Shown piece by piece: positions 40,799 through 49,589 of a DNA stretch of 64,000 nucleotides (the first letter of the stretch is position 1; the number at the start of each line of letters is the position of its first letter). The stretch comes from Microbacterium sp. (GTDB lineage: Bacteria; Actinomycetota; Actinomycetes; Actinomycetales; Microbacteriaceae). The translations under genes were made by a program, and so were the position numbers. The notes under the pieces were generated by a model. The model did not search any database. It had not been told where the DNA came from and saw only the letters and a list, made by a program, of their open reading frames with translations. The stretch covers positions 1 to 64,000 of the forward strand of contig JAITLM010000076.1 of assembly GCA_031277885.1 (NCBI GenBank), given 5' to 3'.

Positions 40799-41709
40799 CA
40801 GAGGGCGTTCCTTCCGCGCGTCAGCGAGAGCTGGAGGAGGGAGATGAGGATGGCGACGACGAAGAAGATGGTCGCGTTCGCCATCTGGTAGGCGTAGTCG
40901 CCGCCGTTGAAGCCGGCGATGATCGTCATCGCCACGCTGCGCGTCGCGGTGCCGGGGCCGCCGTTGGTGAGGCCGACGATGATGTCGTAGGCGTTGAGGA
41001 AGCCCTTGAACCCGAGGATCACGTTGATCACCACGTAGCCGAACACGAGCGGCACGGTGATCCTGGTGAGCTGCTGGGCCTTCGAAGCCCCGTCGATCGC
41101 GGCCGCCTCGTAGACCTCGCCGGGCACCGAGAGCAGGCCTGCGATGTAGATGAGCAGCGTGCCGGGGATCGCCTGCCACGCGGTGACGATCACGATCGCG
41201 ACCCACGCGAGGTCGGGGTTGGCGAGGATGCTGGTCTGCAGCCACTCCAGGCCGGTCGCGTTCCCGAGCCCGGGGATCGAGTTCGAGAACAGGAAGTTGA
41301 AGACGTAGGCGATGATGATGCCGGAGATCACCATCGGGATCACGAAGATCGTGCGCAGCCCCGTCGTGAACCGGATCCGAGAGGTGAGGCCGACCGCGAG
41401 CAGGAAGCCGATCACATTCACCACCACCACCGTGGCGAGGGAGAACCCGAAGGTGAACAGGTAGCTCTGCAGGATGGCCGGATCGCTGAACGCCGCGACG
41501 TAGTTCGTCACGCCGTTGAAGCTCCAGTCGCCGATCCCGATCGAGTCGGTGAAGCTGAAGAAGATGCCGATGACCGCGGGCACGGTGATCGCGAGCGTGA
41601 ACAGGATCAGGCTCGGGAGCAGGAACAGGTAGTAGATCGGCTCGACGCGGCGCGTGCTGCGGCGCACCGTGCGGTCGCCCTGGGTGACGATCGTGGTCGT
41701 GGTGCTCAC
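40798..41709 (-). CDS. Sugar ABC transporter permease, MalF type
   Basis: 303 residues from a GTG overlapping the binding-protein stop (GTGA). Six membrane helices and the coupling loop VYEAAAIDGASKAQQLTRIT (about 207-226). The first helix follows EPIYYLFLLPSLILFTLAIT, as in MalF/UgpA relatives. It forms the channel together with the MalG-like subunit. No ATPase gene is in this operon; a shared MsiK-type ATPase elsewhere is the usual solution in actinobacteria. Confidence 0.95.
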   Translation of the reverse strand: MSTTTTIVTQGDRTVRRSTRRVEPIYYLFLLPSLILFTLAITVPAVIGIFFSFTDSIGIGDWSFNGVTNYVAAFSDPAILQSYLFTFGFSLATVVVVNVIGFLLAVGLTSRIRFTTGLRTIFVIPMVISGIIIAYVFNFLFSNSIPGLGNATGLEWLQTSILANPDLAWVAIVIVTAWQAIPGTLLIYIAGLLSVPGEVYEAAAIDGASKAQQLTRITVPLVFGYVVINVILGFKGFLNAYDIIVGLTNGGPGTATRSVAMTIIAGFNGGDYAYQMANATIFFVVAILISLLQLSLTRGRNAL

Positions 41710-43010
41710 TGCGCGGCCCCCTTCGTGTCGCGGGCGGCCGGTGCGCGGAACGCGAGCCGCGCCCAGTCGGCGTCCATCGTGGCGAGGGTCGTCTGCGGCT
41801 TCGCGCCGAGGGCCATGGCCTGCGCGTAGTTGAAGACGGGGATCGTCTTGGGCACGAGCACGGACGGGCCCTGGTAGACGTGGCCCTCGTCGACGTACGG
41901 GATCATCCCGGCGACGCGGGGGTCGTCGGGCGCCGGCGCCGACGTGGTGGGCGTGAAGCCGAGCTGCGACGCGTTGTACGCCTCGATGTTCTGCGGCTGA
42001 TACAGGTACTCGAGGAAGTCCCGGGCGGCGGCCTTGTGGTGCGAGCCCTCGGGGATCATCGCGGCGAGGTCGAGGTTGACCCGCACCTTGAGATCGGAGG
42101 CGCTGTCTGTCATCGGCAGCGGGAACGTCCCGAGCGGCAGGTCGGGCGCCGTCTTCGCGACCTCGCTGAACGCCCAGGGGCCCTGCAGGTACATCGCGGC
42201 CTGACCCTTCGAGAAGGCCAGGTTGCCGTCCCCGTAGCCGCGGCTCGCCGCGTCCTTGTTCGCATAGGCCCCGAGCAGCTGCTGCATCTTCGCCATCGGT
42301 GCGGCGAACTCCTTCGAGAAGGAGGTCGCGGAGTCGGGACCGACCTTCGCGCCCTCGGCGTTGAGCCTCTGGAACACGTCGAGCACGTCGACGGATCCGC
42401 CCGCCGCATAGTCGTACCAGCCCTGGCCGACGGTCCAGTCGTCCTTGAGCGTCGCGTAGAACGGCGTGACGCCGGCGGCCTTGAGCGCGTCGCAGGCGGC
42501 GATCAGCTCGTCCCAGGTCGTCGGCACCGCGATGTGGTGCTCGGCGAAGATCTGCTTGTTGTAGATGACCGACGCCGCCATGACCGAGTAGGGCAGCGCG
42601 CTGGTGCGGCCCGCGCAGGTGCCGTACTGATCGAGCAGCGGCTGATACGTGGCGGCGATCTCGCCGGCGGCCTTCGTGGTGCCGAGGTCGCTCAGCGCGC
42701 AGCGCGAGACGAAGCGCGCGACCTCCATGTTGTAGTTGGCGAGCATGAGGTCGGGCGGGTTGCCGCGCACGAAGCTCGCCGAGACGACGTCGACGCCCGA
42801 GGTGTCGATCACGACGCGGACCCGGTCCTGCGAGGCGTTGTACTCCGCGACCTTCTTGGTCATGAAGTCGATCGCCTCGCGTTTGCTGAACGTGAAGCGG
42901 ATCGTCTCGCGCCCATCGGCCGGGGCGCAGCCGGCGAGGGCTCCCCCGGCGACGGCGAGCGCGGCGACAGCGGCGAGCGCCCTCGCGATCCGCGTGCTTC
43001 TTCCAGACAC
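41706..43010 (-). CDS. Sugar ABC transporter, solute-binding lipoprotein
   Basis: 434 residues from a GTG at 43010 preceded by GAGGACAAGG. The signal ends in AVAGGALAGCAP (lipobox Cys24). The mature part is a family 1 extracellular binding protein: EAIDFMTKKVAEYNASQDRV, PPDLMLANYN, and MAASVIYNKQIFAEHHIAVP all match that fold. It is the first gene of the alpha-glucoside operon and is divergent from the ROK regulator at 43157. The ligand is presumably an alpha-glucoside because of the adjoining glucosidase. Confidence 0.92.
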   Translation of the reverse strand: MSGRSTRIARALAAVAALAVAGGALAGCAPADGRETIRFTFSKREAIDFMTKKVAEYNASQDRVRVVIDTSGVDVVSASFVRGNPPDLMLANYNMEVARFVSRCALSDLGTTKAAGEIAATYQPLLDQYGTCAGRTSALPYSVMAASVIYNKQIFAEHHIAVPTTWDELIAACDALKAAGVTPFYATLKDDWTVGQGWYDYAAGGSVDVLDVFQRLNAEGAKVGPDSATSFSKEFAAPMAKMQQLLGAYANKDAASRGYGDGNLAFSKGQAAMYLQGPWAFSEVAKTAPDLPLGTFPLPMTDSASDLKVRVNLDLAAMIPEGSHHKAAARDFLEYLYQPQNIEAYNASQLGFTPTTSAPAPDDPRVAGMIPYVDEGHVYQGPSVLVPKTIPVFNYAQAMALGAKPQTTLATMDADWARLAFRAPAARDTKGAAQ

Positions 43011-43093
43011 CCTTGTCCTCGTCCCTTCCGGCGGCCCGGCTCGTCGCGCGCTTCTCGGCACGACCGGCGGATCCTTGTTCCGGAGATTAGATT

Positions 43094-43108
43094 TTGTTCC
43101 CGAATCAA
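43094..43108. promoter_or_regulatory. Quasi-palindrome in the glucosidase operon/ROK divergent promoter
   Basis: TTGTTCCCGAATCAA has dyad symmetry TTGnTnC-C-GnAnCAA. It lies centrally in the 146-base gap between the two divergent starts, the position expected for an operator shared by both. The AT-rich surroundings (43080-43110) fit a promoter. Confidence 0.45.
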
Positions 43109-43156
43109 CTCGGGCAAGGGTTACTCTGACAGAGGTCCACCGAGAGGTCAAGCATC

Positions 43157-44368
43157 ATGTCGACATCCGCCGCCGACGTCGGCGCCACCCGGCCGAGCCT
43201 CGGCCAGGTGCTGGACTTCGCCTGGGGCCGCGGGCCGTTCACCGCCACGGAGGCGATGGCAGGGGCCTCGCTCACGCGCTCGACCACGATCGACGCGATC
43301 GACACGCTCGTCGAGACGGGCGTCGTCCGCGAGCTCGCGAACGCCCGCGACGCGGGCGAGTACTCGGCAGGCCGCCCGGCCCGGCGCTTCGAGCTGCCCG
43401 CCGACCTCGGCGCCGCGATCGCGCTCGACGCGGGCGACACGCACCTGGGCGTGACCGTGACCGACCTCGCGCGCACCCCGCTCGCGCAGGTGCGCGCCGA
43501 CCTGGATCCGCAGCACACCGTGGGGCAGCGCCGCGCCGCGATCCTGCGCCACCTCGACGCGGCGCTCGCCTCGAGCGGTGTGCCCCGCGACCGCGTCCTC
43601 GCGCTGTGCGCGGGCGTCGCCGCCCCGGTGGCACGGAACGGCTCCTCGCCGCCGCACCCCGACGGCTTCTGGGAACGCACCAACCCCGGCCTCGCCGAGG
43701 TGCTGGCCGGGTGGGCGCCGGTGGTCGATATCAAGAACGACGCCGTGCTCGCCGCCGCGGCCGAGGGCGACCTCGGCCAGGCCGAGGGCTGCCGGGACTA
43801 CATCGCGCTCATCGCGGGCGAGCGGTTCGGCGCCGGCGCGGTCGTGGACGGCCACATCCTGCACGGGGCGCACGGCGGGGTGGGCGAGATGGTGCTGCTG
43901 GACCACGTGCGCGGCGTCGGCTCCGCCGAGGGGCTCGGACCCGCGATCACGCGGATCGCCGAGGAGCTGCTCGCCTCCGAGGAGGCCGCGGCCGACGGAG
44001 CGCTGGCCGCGCTCGCGGCGAGCGGCCTGAGCGCGGAGCCCATCCTCGCCCTCGCCGCGTCCGGGGATCCCGACGCGGCGCAGGTCGTGCGCGGCGCGGG
44101 CGACTACCTGGCGCGCGTCGTGGCGGTGCTCGGCAGCACCTACGATCCCGAGCGCGTGATCGTCTGCGGCGCGATCGCCGATGCCATCGAGCCGGTGCTC
44201 GACGCCGCGCGCGATGTGCTGCGACCTCTGCTCCACCTGCCCGCGCCGACCATCCTGCGTTCGCACCTCGGCGCCGACATCGTGCTCGCCGGCGCGGTGT
44301 CCACGGCTCTTGCCTCAGCCAGGACGGTCGGCCTGCCGCGGCTCGTCGCGCAGCGCCTGCACGGCTGA
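43157..44368 (+). CDS. ROK-family regulator of the alpha-glucoside operon
   Basis: 403 residues. Winged-helix N-terminus (about 15-80: GQVLDFAWGRGPFTATEAMA, SLTRSTTIDAIDTLVETGVV, with wing AGRPARRFEL) followed by a ROK fold (VLALCAGVAAPV, DIKNDAVLAAAAEGDLG, GAHGGVGEM). The zinc motif of ROK proteins is missing. It faces the binding-protein gene, so control of the adjacent sugar operon is the natural inference, with the imported sugar or its product as inducer. Confidence 0.88.
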   Translation: MSTSAADVGATRPSLGQVLDFAWGRGPFTATEAMAGASLTRSTTIDAIDTLVETGVVRELANARDAGEYSAGRPARRFELPADLGAAIALDAGDTHLGVTVTDLARTPLAQVRADLDPQHTVGQRRAAILRHLDAALASSGVPRDRVLALCAGVAAPVARNGSSPPHPDGFWERTNPGLAEVLAGWAPVVDIKNDAVLAAAAEGDLGQAEGCRDYIALIAGERFGAGAVVDGHILHGAHGGVGEMVLLDHVRGVGSAEGLGPAITRIAEELLASEEAAADGALAALAASGLSAEPILALAASGDPDAAQVVRGAGDYLARVVAVLGSTYDPERVIVCGAIADAIEPVLDAARDVLRPLLHLPAPTILRSHLGADIVLAGAVSTALASARTVGLPRLVAQRLHG

Positions 44369-44387
44369 GCGTTCCCGGTCCACCACC

Positions 44388-44428
44388 GGTCGTCGATCGA
44401 GGACACCGAAGGCGACCGAGAAGAAACG
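44388..44428. repeat. Diverged copy of the GGTCGTTGAGCGA repeat
   Basis: This 41-base stretch aligns without gaps to 45838-45878 at 36 positions. Only one arm is present. It lies 45 bases from the stop of the E2 gene, on the far side from the other copy and in the same orientation. Confidence 0.75.
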
Positions 44429-44472
44429 CCGTGCCCTCACGGATCGACCCCGGACGACGCGGTGATCCGCGG

Positions 44473-45816
44473 TCAGTCCACCAGCAGCGCGGGCTCCTCG
44501 AGCACGGCGGCGACGTCGGCGATGAAGCGGCTCATGCCGTCGCCGTCCCCGACGCGGTGGTCGAAGGATCCGGCCACGGTCGTGACCCAGCGCGGGCGCA
44601 CCTCGCCGTCGACGACCCACGGCTTCTGGCTGATCGTTCCCATGGCGACGATGCCGGCCTCGCCGGGGTTGATGATCGGGGTGCCCGCATCCATCCCGAA
44701 CACGCCGATGTTGGTGATCGTGATCGTGCCGCCCTGCTGATCGGCGGGCGTCGACCTGCCCTCGCGCGCCGTCGTGGTGAGTCGGTTCAGAGCACGGGCG
44801 AGGTCCTTCATGCCCATCTCCTGCGCGTCCTTGATGTTCGGCACGAGCAGGCCGCGCGGGGTCGCCGCGGCGATGCCGAGGTTCACGTAGTGGCGCACCG
44901 CGATCTCGGCGCCGTCGGCGGTGTCGATCCACGCGGCGTTGACCATCGGGGTGCGACGCACGGCCCAGATCACCGCGCGGGCGACGATCAGCAGCGGCGA
45001 GACCTTGGTGTCGGCGAAGTCGGGCGATGCCTTGAGGCGCTTCACGAGCTCCATGGTGCGGGTCGCATCGACCTCCTTCCACACGGTCACGTGCGGGGCC
45101 GAGTAGGCGCTCTGCACCATGGCCGAGCTCGTCGCCTTGCGCACGCCCTTGACCGGGATCGACTCGGTGCGGCTCTCATCGGCGCCGGCCCGGGCCGGCG
45201 AGATCCCGCGGGCGAGGCCCACGCGGGCGGACTGCGGCGCCGGAACGGTCTCCTCGCGCACATCGCCCCACTCCGGGGTCTGGATGTTGCGGAACACGCT
45301 CGCCTGCTCGGCGTGGCGCATCACGTCGTCGCGGGTGACCTCGCCGTCCGCGCCGGTCGGGGCGACCTGGGTGAGGTCGACGCCGAGGTCGCGCGCGAGC
45401 TTGCGGATCGGCGGCTTCGCGATCACGCCGACCGTGGAGCGCACGGGGCGCTCGGCGGGGCGGCGGCGCCGCGACGTGGCCTCCCCGCCGGAGCCGTATC
45501 CCACGAGCACGGATCCGGATCCCTCCTCCGCGGCCGGAGCCGGGGGCGCGGCGGCCGGGGCGGCCGGCTCGGCCGCTCCCGTCACGAACGTGATGATCGG
45601 GGTGCCGACGTCGATCGTCCTCCCCTCGGGCACGAGCAGCTCGCCGACCGTGCCCGCATGCGGCGAGGGCAGCTCGACGAGGGACTTGGCGGTCTCGATC
45701 TCGCAGATCACGTCGTTGACCGCGACGGCGTCGCCCGGGGCGACCCGCCACGTGACGATCTCGGCCTCGGTCAGGCCCTCGCCGACGTCCGGGAGGGTGA
45801 AGGTCTGGGTGCTCAT
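44473..45816 (-). CDS. bkdC: Branched-chain 2-oxoacid dehydrogenase E2 (dihydrolipoyl acyltransferase)
   Basis: 447 residues. One lipoyl domain (1-80) with lipoyl-lysine Lys44 in ETAKSLVEL, an Ala/Pro-rich linker, a peripheral-subunit-binding domain (about 142-178: [20 protein letters not shown]) and the catalytic domain ending with DHRVGDGDG (His420 and Asp424 of the HxxxDG motif). It transfers the acyl group from E1 to CoA and forms the core of the complex. It follows E1beta in the same direction, but a 127-base gap with an inverted repeat separates them, so it may have partly separate expression. E3 is not encoded here. Confidence 0.94.
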   Translation of the reverse strand: MSTQTFTLPDVGEGLTEAEIVTWRVAPGDAVAVNDVICEIETAKSLVELPSPHAGTVGELLVPEGRTIDVGTPIITFVTGAAEPAAPAAAPPAPAAEEGSGSVLVGYGSGGEATSRRRRPAERPVRSTVGVIAKPPIRKLARDLGVDLTQVAPTGADGEVTRDDVMRHAEQASVFRNIQTPEWGDVREETVPAPQSARVGLARGISPARAGADESRTESIPVKGVRKATSSAMVQSAYSAPHVTVWKEVDATRTMELVKRLKASPDFADTKVSPLLIVARAVIWAVRRTPMVNAAWIDTADGAEIAVRHYVNLGIAAATPRGLLVPNIKDAQEMGMKDLARALNRLTTTAREGRSTPADQQGGTITITNIGVFGMDAGTPIINPGEAGIVAMGTISQKPWVVDGEVRPRWVTTVAGSFDHRVGDGDGMSRFIADVAAVLEEPALLVD

Positions 45817-45837
45817 GGTCGGGATCCTTTCACACGG

Positions 45838-45930
45838 GGTCGTTGAGCGAGGAGGCCGAAGGCGACCGAGACGAAACGGGGAGACCTCGCAGGAGACCGC
45901 GTTTCGTCTCGCTTCGCTCGCTCAACGACC
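45838..45930. repeat. Inverted repeat of the GGTCGTTGAGCGA family between E1beta and E2
   Basis: The left arm has GGTCGTTGAGCGA (45838-45850) and GAGACGAAACG (45868-45878). The right arm (45900-45930) contains CGTTTCGTCTCG and TCGCTCAACGACC in reverse complement. The left arm carries extra bases between the two blocks. It sits inside an otherwise compact operon. Confidence 0.85.
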
Positions 45931-45943
45931 ACTGGCTGGGGCA

Positions 45944-46948
45944 TCAGTACGCGAGGGACCGGTCGACGGCCTCGAGGATCCGATCCGGATCCGGCAGGTA
46001 GGTGCTCTCGAGCTTCGCGGGCGGGAACGGGGTGTCGTAGCCCGAGACGCGCAGCACGGGGGCCTCGAGCGCGTAGAAGGCGCGCTCCATGACGGTCGCG
46101 GCGATCTCGCTGCCCAGGCTCACGAAGCCCGGGGCCTCCTGCGCGTAGACCATGCGGCCCGTCGAGCGCACCGAGTCGAGGAGCGGCCCGTAGTCGACCG
46201 GCGAGAGCGAGCGCAGGTCCACGACCTCGCAGCTCGTGCCCTCGGCCTCGGCGAGCGCGGCGGCCTGGAGCAGCGTCGAGACCATCGCACCGTGCCCGAC
46301 GAGGGTGACGTCGGAGCCGCGGCGGACGATCCGCGAGGCATGCAGCGGGAGCGCGGGGGCGGACAGGTCGACCTCGCCCTTGGGCCAGTACCGGCTCTTG
46401 GGCTCGAGGAACACGACCGGGTCGTTCGAGGCGATCGCCTCCTGGATCATCCAATAGGCGTCGTTCGGGGTGGACGGCGAGACCACGCGCAGGCCGGGAG
46501 TGTGCGCGAAGTACGTCTCCGGGCTCTCCTGGTGGTGCTCGACCGCGCCGATGTGCCCGCCGTAGGGGATCCTGATGACGATCGGCATCGAGATCCGGCC
46601 CTCGTGGCGGGCCGTGATCTTCGCGAGCTGCGTGGTGATCTGGTCGAAGGCGGGGAAGACGAAGCCGTCGAACTGGATCTCGATGACGGGACGGAATCCG
46701 CCCATCGCGAGTCCGATCGCGGTGCCGACGATGCCGGACTCGGCGAGCGGGGTGTCGAGCACCCGCTGCGGGCCGAAATCGCGCTGCAGGTGCTCGGTGA
46801 CGCGGAACACCCCGCCGAGGCTGCCGATGTCCTCGCCCATGAGGAGGACGCGATCGTCATCCTCCATGGCCTTGCGCAGGCCCGCGTTCAGGGCCTTGCT
46901 GAAGGGCATCGTCTCGATGCCGGTCCTGGTCGTGTCCACCGCGGTCAT
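45944..46948 (-). CDS. bkdB: Branched-chain 2-oxoacid dehydrogenase E1 beta
   Basis: 334 residues. TPP-binding beta-subunit features: MPFSKALNAGLRKAMEDDDR, VLLMGEDIGSLGGVFRVTEH, DTPLAESGIVGTAIGLAMGG and EIQFDGFVFPAFDQI. The C-terminal transketolase domain contains GSDVTLVGHGAMVSTLLQAA. With E1 alpha it decarboxylates the 2-oxoacids from valine, leucine and isoleucine, feeding branched fatty acid synthesis and degradation. Its ATG overlaps the E1 alpha stop (ATGA). Confidence 0.95.
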   Translation of the reverse strand: MTAVDTTRTGIETMPFSKALNAGLRKAMEDDDRVLLMGEDIGSLGGVFRVTEHLQRDFGPQRVLDTPLAESGIVGTAIGLAMGGFRPVIEIQFDGFVFPAFDQITTQLAKITARHEGRISMPIVIRIPYGGHIGAVEHHQESPETYFAHTPGLRVVSPSTPNDAYWMIQEAIASNDPVVFLEPKSRYWPKGEVDLSAPALPLHASRIVRRGSDVTLVGHGAMVSTLLQAAALAEAEGTSCEVVDLRSLSPVDYGPLLDSVRSTGRMVYAQEAPGFVSLGSEIAATVMERAFYALEAPVLRVSGYDTPFPPAKLESTYLPDPDRILEAVDRSLAY

Positions 46949-48072
46949 CGGTCACCCTCCTGGAAGGAAGCCTCGTACTGCGCCTGCCACGCCTTCTGCT
47001 CCGCCATGAGCGGGTGCGGGTCGCTGTACACGTTGTCGAAGATCGCCTCGGCGGTCGGCGAGACGAGCTCGAGGGTGCGCACGCGCAGATCCTCAGCGGC
47101 ATCCGCCGCCTCCGCCTCGACGTCGGCGAAGAGGGATCCGGCGGCTCCCCGGTTCTCCAGGAACGCGCGCATGCGGGCGATCGGATCCCGCAGCGCCCAC
47201 TCCTGCTCCTCGTCGCTGCCGCGGTACTTGGTGGGGTCGTCGCTCGTGGTGTGCGCGCCCATCCGGTACGTGACGGCCTCGATCGCGCGCGGCCCGTCGC
47301 CCGTGCGCGCCTCGTCGAGCGCGCGGCGGGTCACGGCCCAGCTCGCGAGCACGTCGTTGCCGTCGACGCGGATCGACTCGATCCCGTAGCCGGTGCCGCG
47401 CTGGACGAGCGGCACGCGCGACTGGGTCTTCACCGGCACCGAGATCGCCCAGTGGTTGTTCTGCAGGAAGAACACCTCCGGCGTCCGGTAGCTCGCGGCG
47501 AACACCATCGCCTCGTGCACGTCGCCCTGGCTCGACGCCCCGTCGCCGTAGTAGACCATCACGGCCTGGTCGCGATCGACGTCGCCGGATCCGCACTTCC
47601 CGTCGAAGACGATCCCCATCGCGAGGCCCGTCGCGTGCAGGGTCTGCGATCCGAGCACGAGCGTGTAGATGCGGGTGTTGCCGTTGCGGGGATCCGTCGG
47701 ATCCCAGCCGCCGTTCGAGGTGCCGCGCATGAGCTTGATGATGTCGACCGGATCCACGCCGCGGATGCGGGTGACGGCGTGCTCGCGGTAGGAGGGGAAG
47801 ATCGTGTCCTGGGCGCGGGCGGCGCGGGCGGATCCGACCTGGGCGGCCTCCTGCCCGCGGCTCGGCGGCCACAGGGCGAGCTGGCCCTGGCGCTGCAGGT
47901 TGGTGGCCTGGGTGTCGATCGCGCGGATCACGACCATGTCCCGGTAGAACTGCTCCAGGTCGCCGTCGGGCAGGGCCTCGATGAGGGGCAGATACTCCTC
48001 CGCGGCGGGGTTCGGGGCGAAGCGGCCGTCGGCATCGAGGACGCGGACGGTGGGGATATCGGCGTCAGTCAC
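46945..48072 (-). CDS. bkdA: Branched-chain 2-oxoacid dehydrogenase E1 alpha
   Basis: 375 residues from a GTG at 48072. The TPP motif runs from YYGDGASSQGDVHEAMVFAA to FFLQNNHWAIS. The phosphorylation-loop region YRMGAHTTSDDPTKYR is conserved in branched-chain E1 alpha. The GTG is preceded by TAGCGT, a TANNNT -10 box, with seven bases between, so a leaderless transcript is likely and no Shine-Dalgarno is needed. It heads the operon. Confidence 0.93.
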   Translation of the reverse strand: MTDADIPTVRVLDADGRFAPNPAAEEYLPLIEALPDGDLEQFYRDMVVIRAIDTQATNLQRQGQLALWPPSRGQEAAQVGSARAARAQDTIFPSYREHAVTRIRGVDPVDIIKLMRGTSNGGWDPTDPRNGNTRIYTLVLGSQTLHATGLAMGIVFDGKCGSGDVDRDQAVMVYYGDGASSQGDVHEAMVFAASYRTPEVFFLQNNHWAISVPVKTQSRVPLVQRGTGYGIESIRVDGNDVLASWAVTRRALDEARTGDGPRAIEAVTYRMGAHTTSDDPTKYRGSDEEQEWALRDPIARMRAFLENRGAAGSLFADVEAEAADAAEDLRVRTLELVSPTAEAIFDNVYSDPHPLMAEQKAWQAQYEASFQEGDR

Positions 48073-48395
48073 CTTGTCTACGCTAACCGAGGATTCCGCC
48101 TTCGCAGTGGAGGGTGCGCACAAACGATCAGCGGGCCGCTGTGACGATCCCCACGGACTCATGCTGGCTCGAGGATATCCAGGTGTCCCATGCATTAATG
48201 CCAGGTCCCCCTAGCTTTTTGCGTGGGACGCCTTGCATCGGAACGGCCCTCCGCCCGGCCCGTCGAGCGACAGATGCAGGATCCTGACACGGATGCACGA
48301 CGGATCCGCCGGATCGGTCGTGCATCCGTGTCCGCGTCGTGCATCCGTGCCGGGCACCCCGGGCATGCGGGCGCCCCGGGCGGGCGCGCGACGCG
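48073..48395. other. Long intergenic region upstream of bkdA
   Basis: 323 bases with no gene I can support. From the bkdA side it holds the -10 box for bkdA and an AT-rich island (48180-48230) with the palindrome GCATTAATGC (48192-48201) inside a larger imperfect inverted repeat (GTCCCATGC 48185-48193 with GCGTGGGAC 48221-48229). A separate long palindrome lies at 48286-48332. The far end abuts the hisC stop. Confidence 0.6.
48286..48349. repeat. Palindrome with GTCGTGCATCCGTG arms, three copies of the arm
   Basis: A 16-base arm at 48286-48301 (GACACGGATGCACGAC) is perfectly complementary to 48317-48332. The centre GATCC-GCC-GGATC extends the stem. A third copy of the arm (GTCGTGCATCCGTG, 48336-48349) follows at once. 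Confidence 0.85.
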
Positions 48396-49466
48396 TCAGG
48401 GGCGCTGTGCGGCGGCGACGGCGAGCACGCGGGGCACCGACTCCGCCTCGCCCACGGAGATGCGGATCCCGTCGCCGGGGAACGCGCGCACGATGAGGCC
48501 GGCCTCCTCGAACGCGGCCGCGACGTCCGCGGTCGCCTCGCCGGTCGGCAGCCAGACGAAGTTGCCCTGGGCGTCCGGCACGTCCCAGCCCTGGGCGCGC
48601 AGGCCCTCGACCAGCTCCGCGCGGCGCTCGACGATCACGGCGACGCGAGCGCGCAGCTCGTCCTCGGCATCGAGGCTCGCGATCGCGGCGCGCTCTGCGG
48701 CCGCGGTCACCGACAGCGGGATCGCGGTCGTGCGGGCCGCGTCCAGCACGCGCGGGTGGCCGATCGCGTAGCCGACGCGGAGGCCCGCGAGCCCGTACGC
48801 CTTGGAGAACGTGCGCAGCACGACGACGTTCGGGTGCGCCTCGAAGATGCGCTCGGCCAGGCCGTCGACGGCGTCGGGCGCGATCACGAACTCGGCATAG
48901 GCCTCATCGAGCACGATCAGCACATCCTGCGGCACCTTCTCGACGAAGGCCGCGAAATCGGCGCTCGTGACGATCGGACCGGTCGGGTTGTTGGGCGTGC
49001 ACACGATCACCACGCGGGTGCGCTCGGTGATCGCGGCGGCCATGGCGTCGAGGTCGTGACGGGCATCGGCGGTGAGCGGCACCTGCACCCCGGTCGCCCC
49101 GGCCACGAGCGGCAGTCCGGGATACGCCTCGAAGGAGCGCCACGCGTAGACGACCTCATCGCCGACGGTCGCCGCGGCCAGCACGAGCTGGTACAGGATC
49201 GCGACGCTGCCGGAGGCGACGTGCACGGCATCGGGCGCGACGCCGTATCGCTCGCCGAGGCGCGCGCGCAGCGCACCGGCAGTCGCGTCGGGGTAGCGGT
49301 TCATCGGCGTCGCGTCGGAGAGCGCGGCGAGGACCGAGGGCAGCGGGTCGAAGGGGTTCTCGTTGCTGGACAGCTTGAACGCGTCGGCACCGGCCTGCTT
49401 GCCCTGGCGGTACGGCGGAAGGGCCGCGATCTCTTCACGGATGCGGGGCAGGATCTCATCGCTCAC
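48396..49466 (-). CDS. hisC: HisC-type aminotransferase (histidinol-phosphate or aromatic)
   Basis: 356 residues, fold type I PLP enzyme. [11 protein letters not shown] near residue 31, [33 protein letters not shown] and the Schiff-base lysine in [16 protein letters not shown] are all present. In actinobacteria this subgroup often includes phenylalanine aminotransferase Pat, which acts on aromatic amino acids, and stands apart from the his operon, as here. The exact substrate cannot be told. It is transcribed alone, divergent from the holin-family gene. Confidence 0.88.
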   Translation of the reverse strand: MSDEILPRIREEIAALPPYRQGKQAGADAFKLSSNENPFDPLPSVLAALSDATPMNRYPDATAGALRARLGERYGVAPDAVHVASGSVAILYQLVLAAATVGDEVVYAWRSFEAYPGLPLVAGATGVQVPLTADARHDLDAMAAAITERTRVVIVCTPNNPTGPIVTSADFAAFVEKVPQDVLIVLDEAYAEFVIAPDAVDGLAERIFEAHPNVVVLRTFSKAYGLAGLRVGYAIGHPRVLDAARTTAIPLSVTAAAERAAIASLDAEDELRARVAVIVERRAELVEGLRAQGWDVPDAQGNFVWLPTGEATADVAAAFEEAGLIVRAFPGDGIRISVGEAESVPRVLAVAAAQRP

Positions 49467-49589
49467 GCGTCGAGTCTAGATCCGGCGCGCCGGGCCGTTC
49501 CGGCCGAGGACGCGGCAGCGGATCGACCTGCCCGCAGGACCCGGCGGATTCCTGGGCGGATCCCGGGTGCGGATGCGACAATCGGCACC

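Noticed and set aside
48286..48349. Short CRISPR array
   Set aside because: Arms are inverted, not direct repeats with unique spacers of even length, and no cas gene is present.
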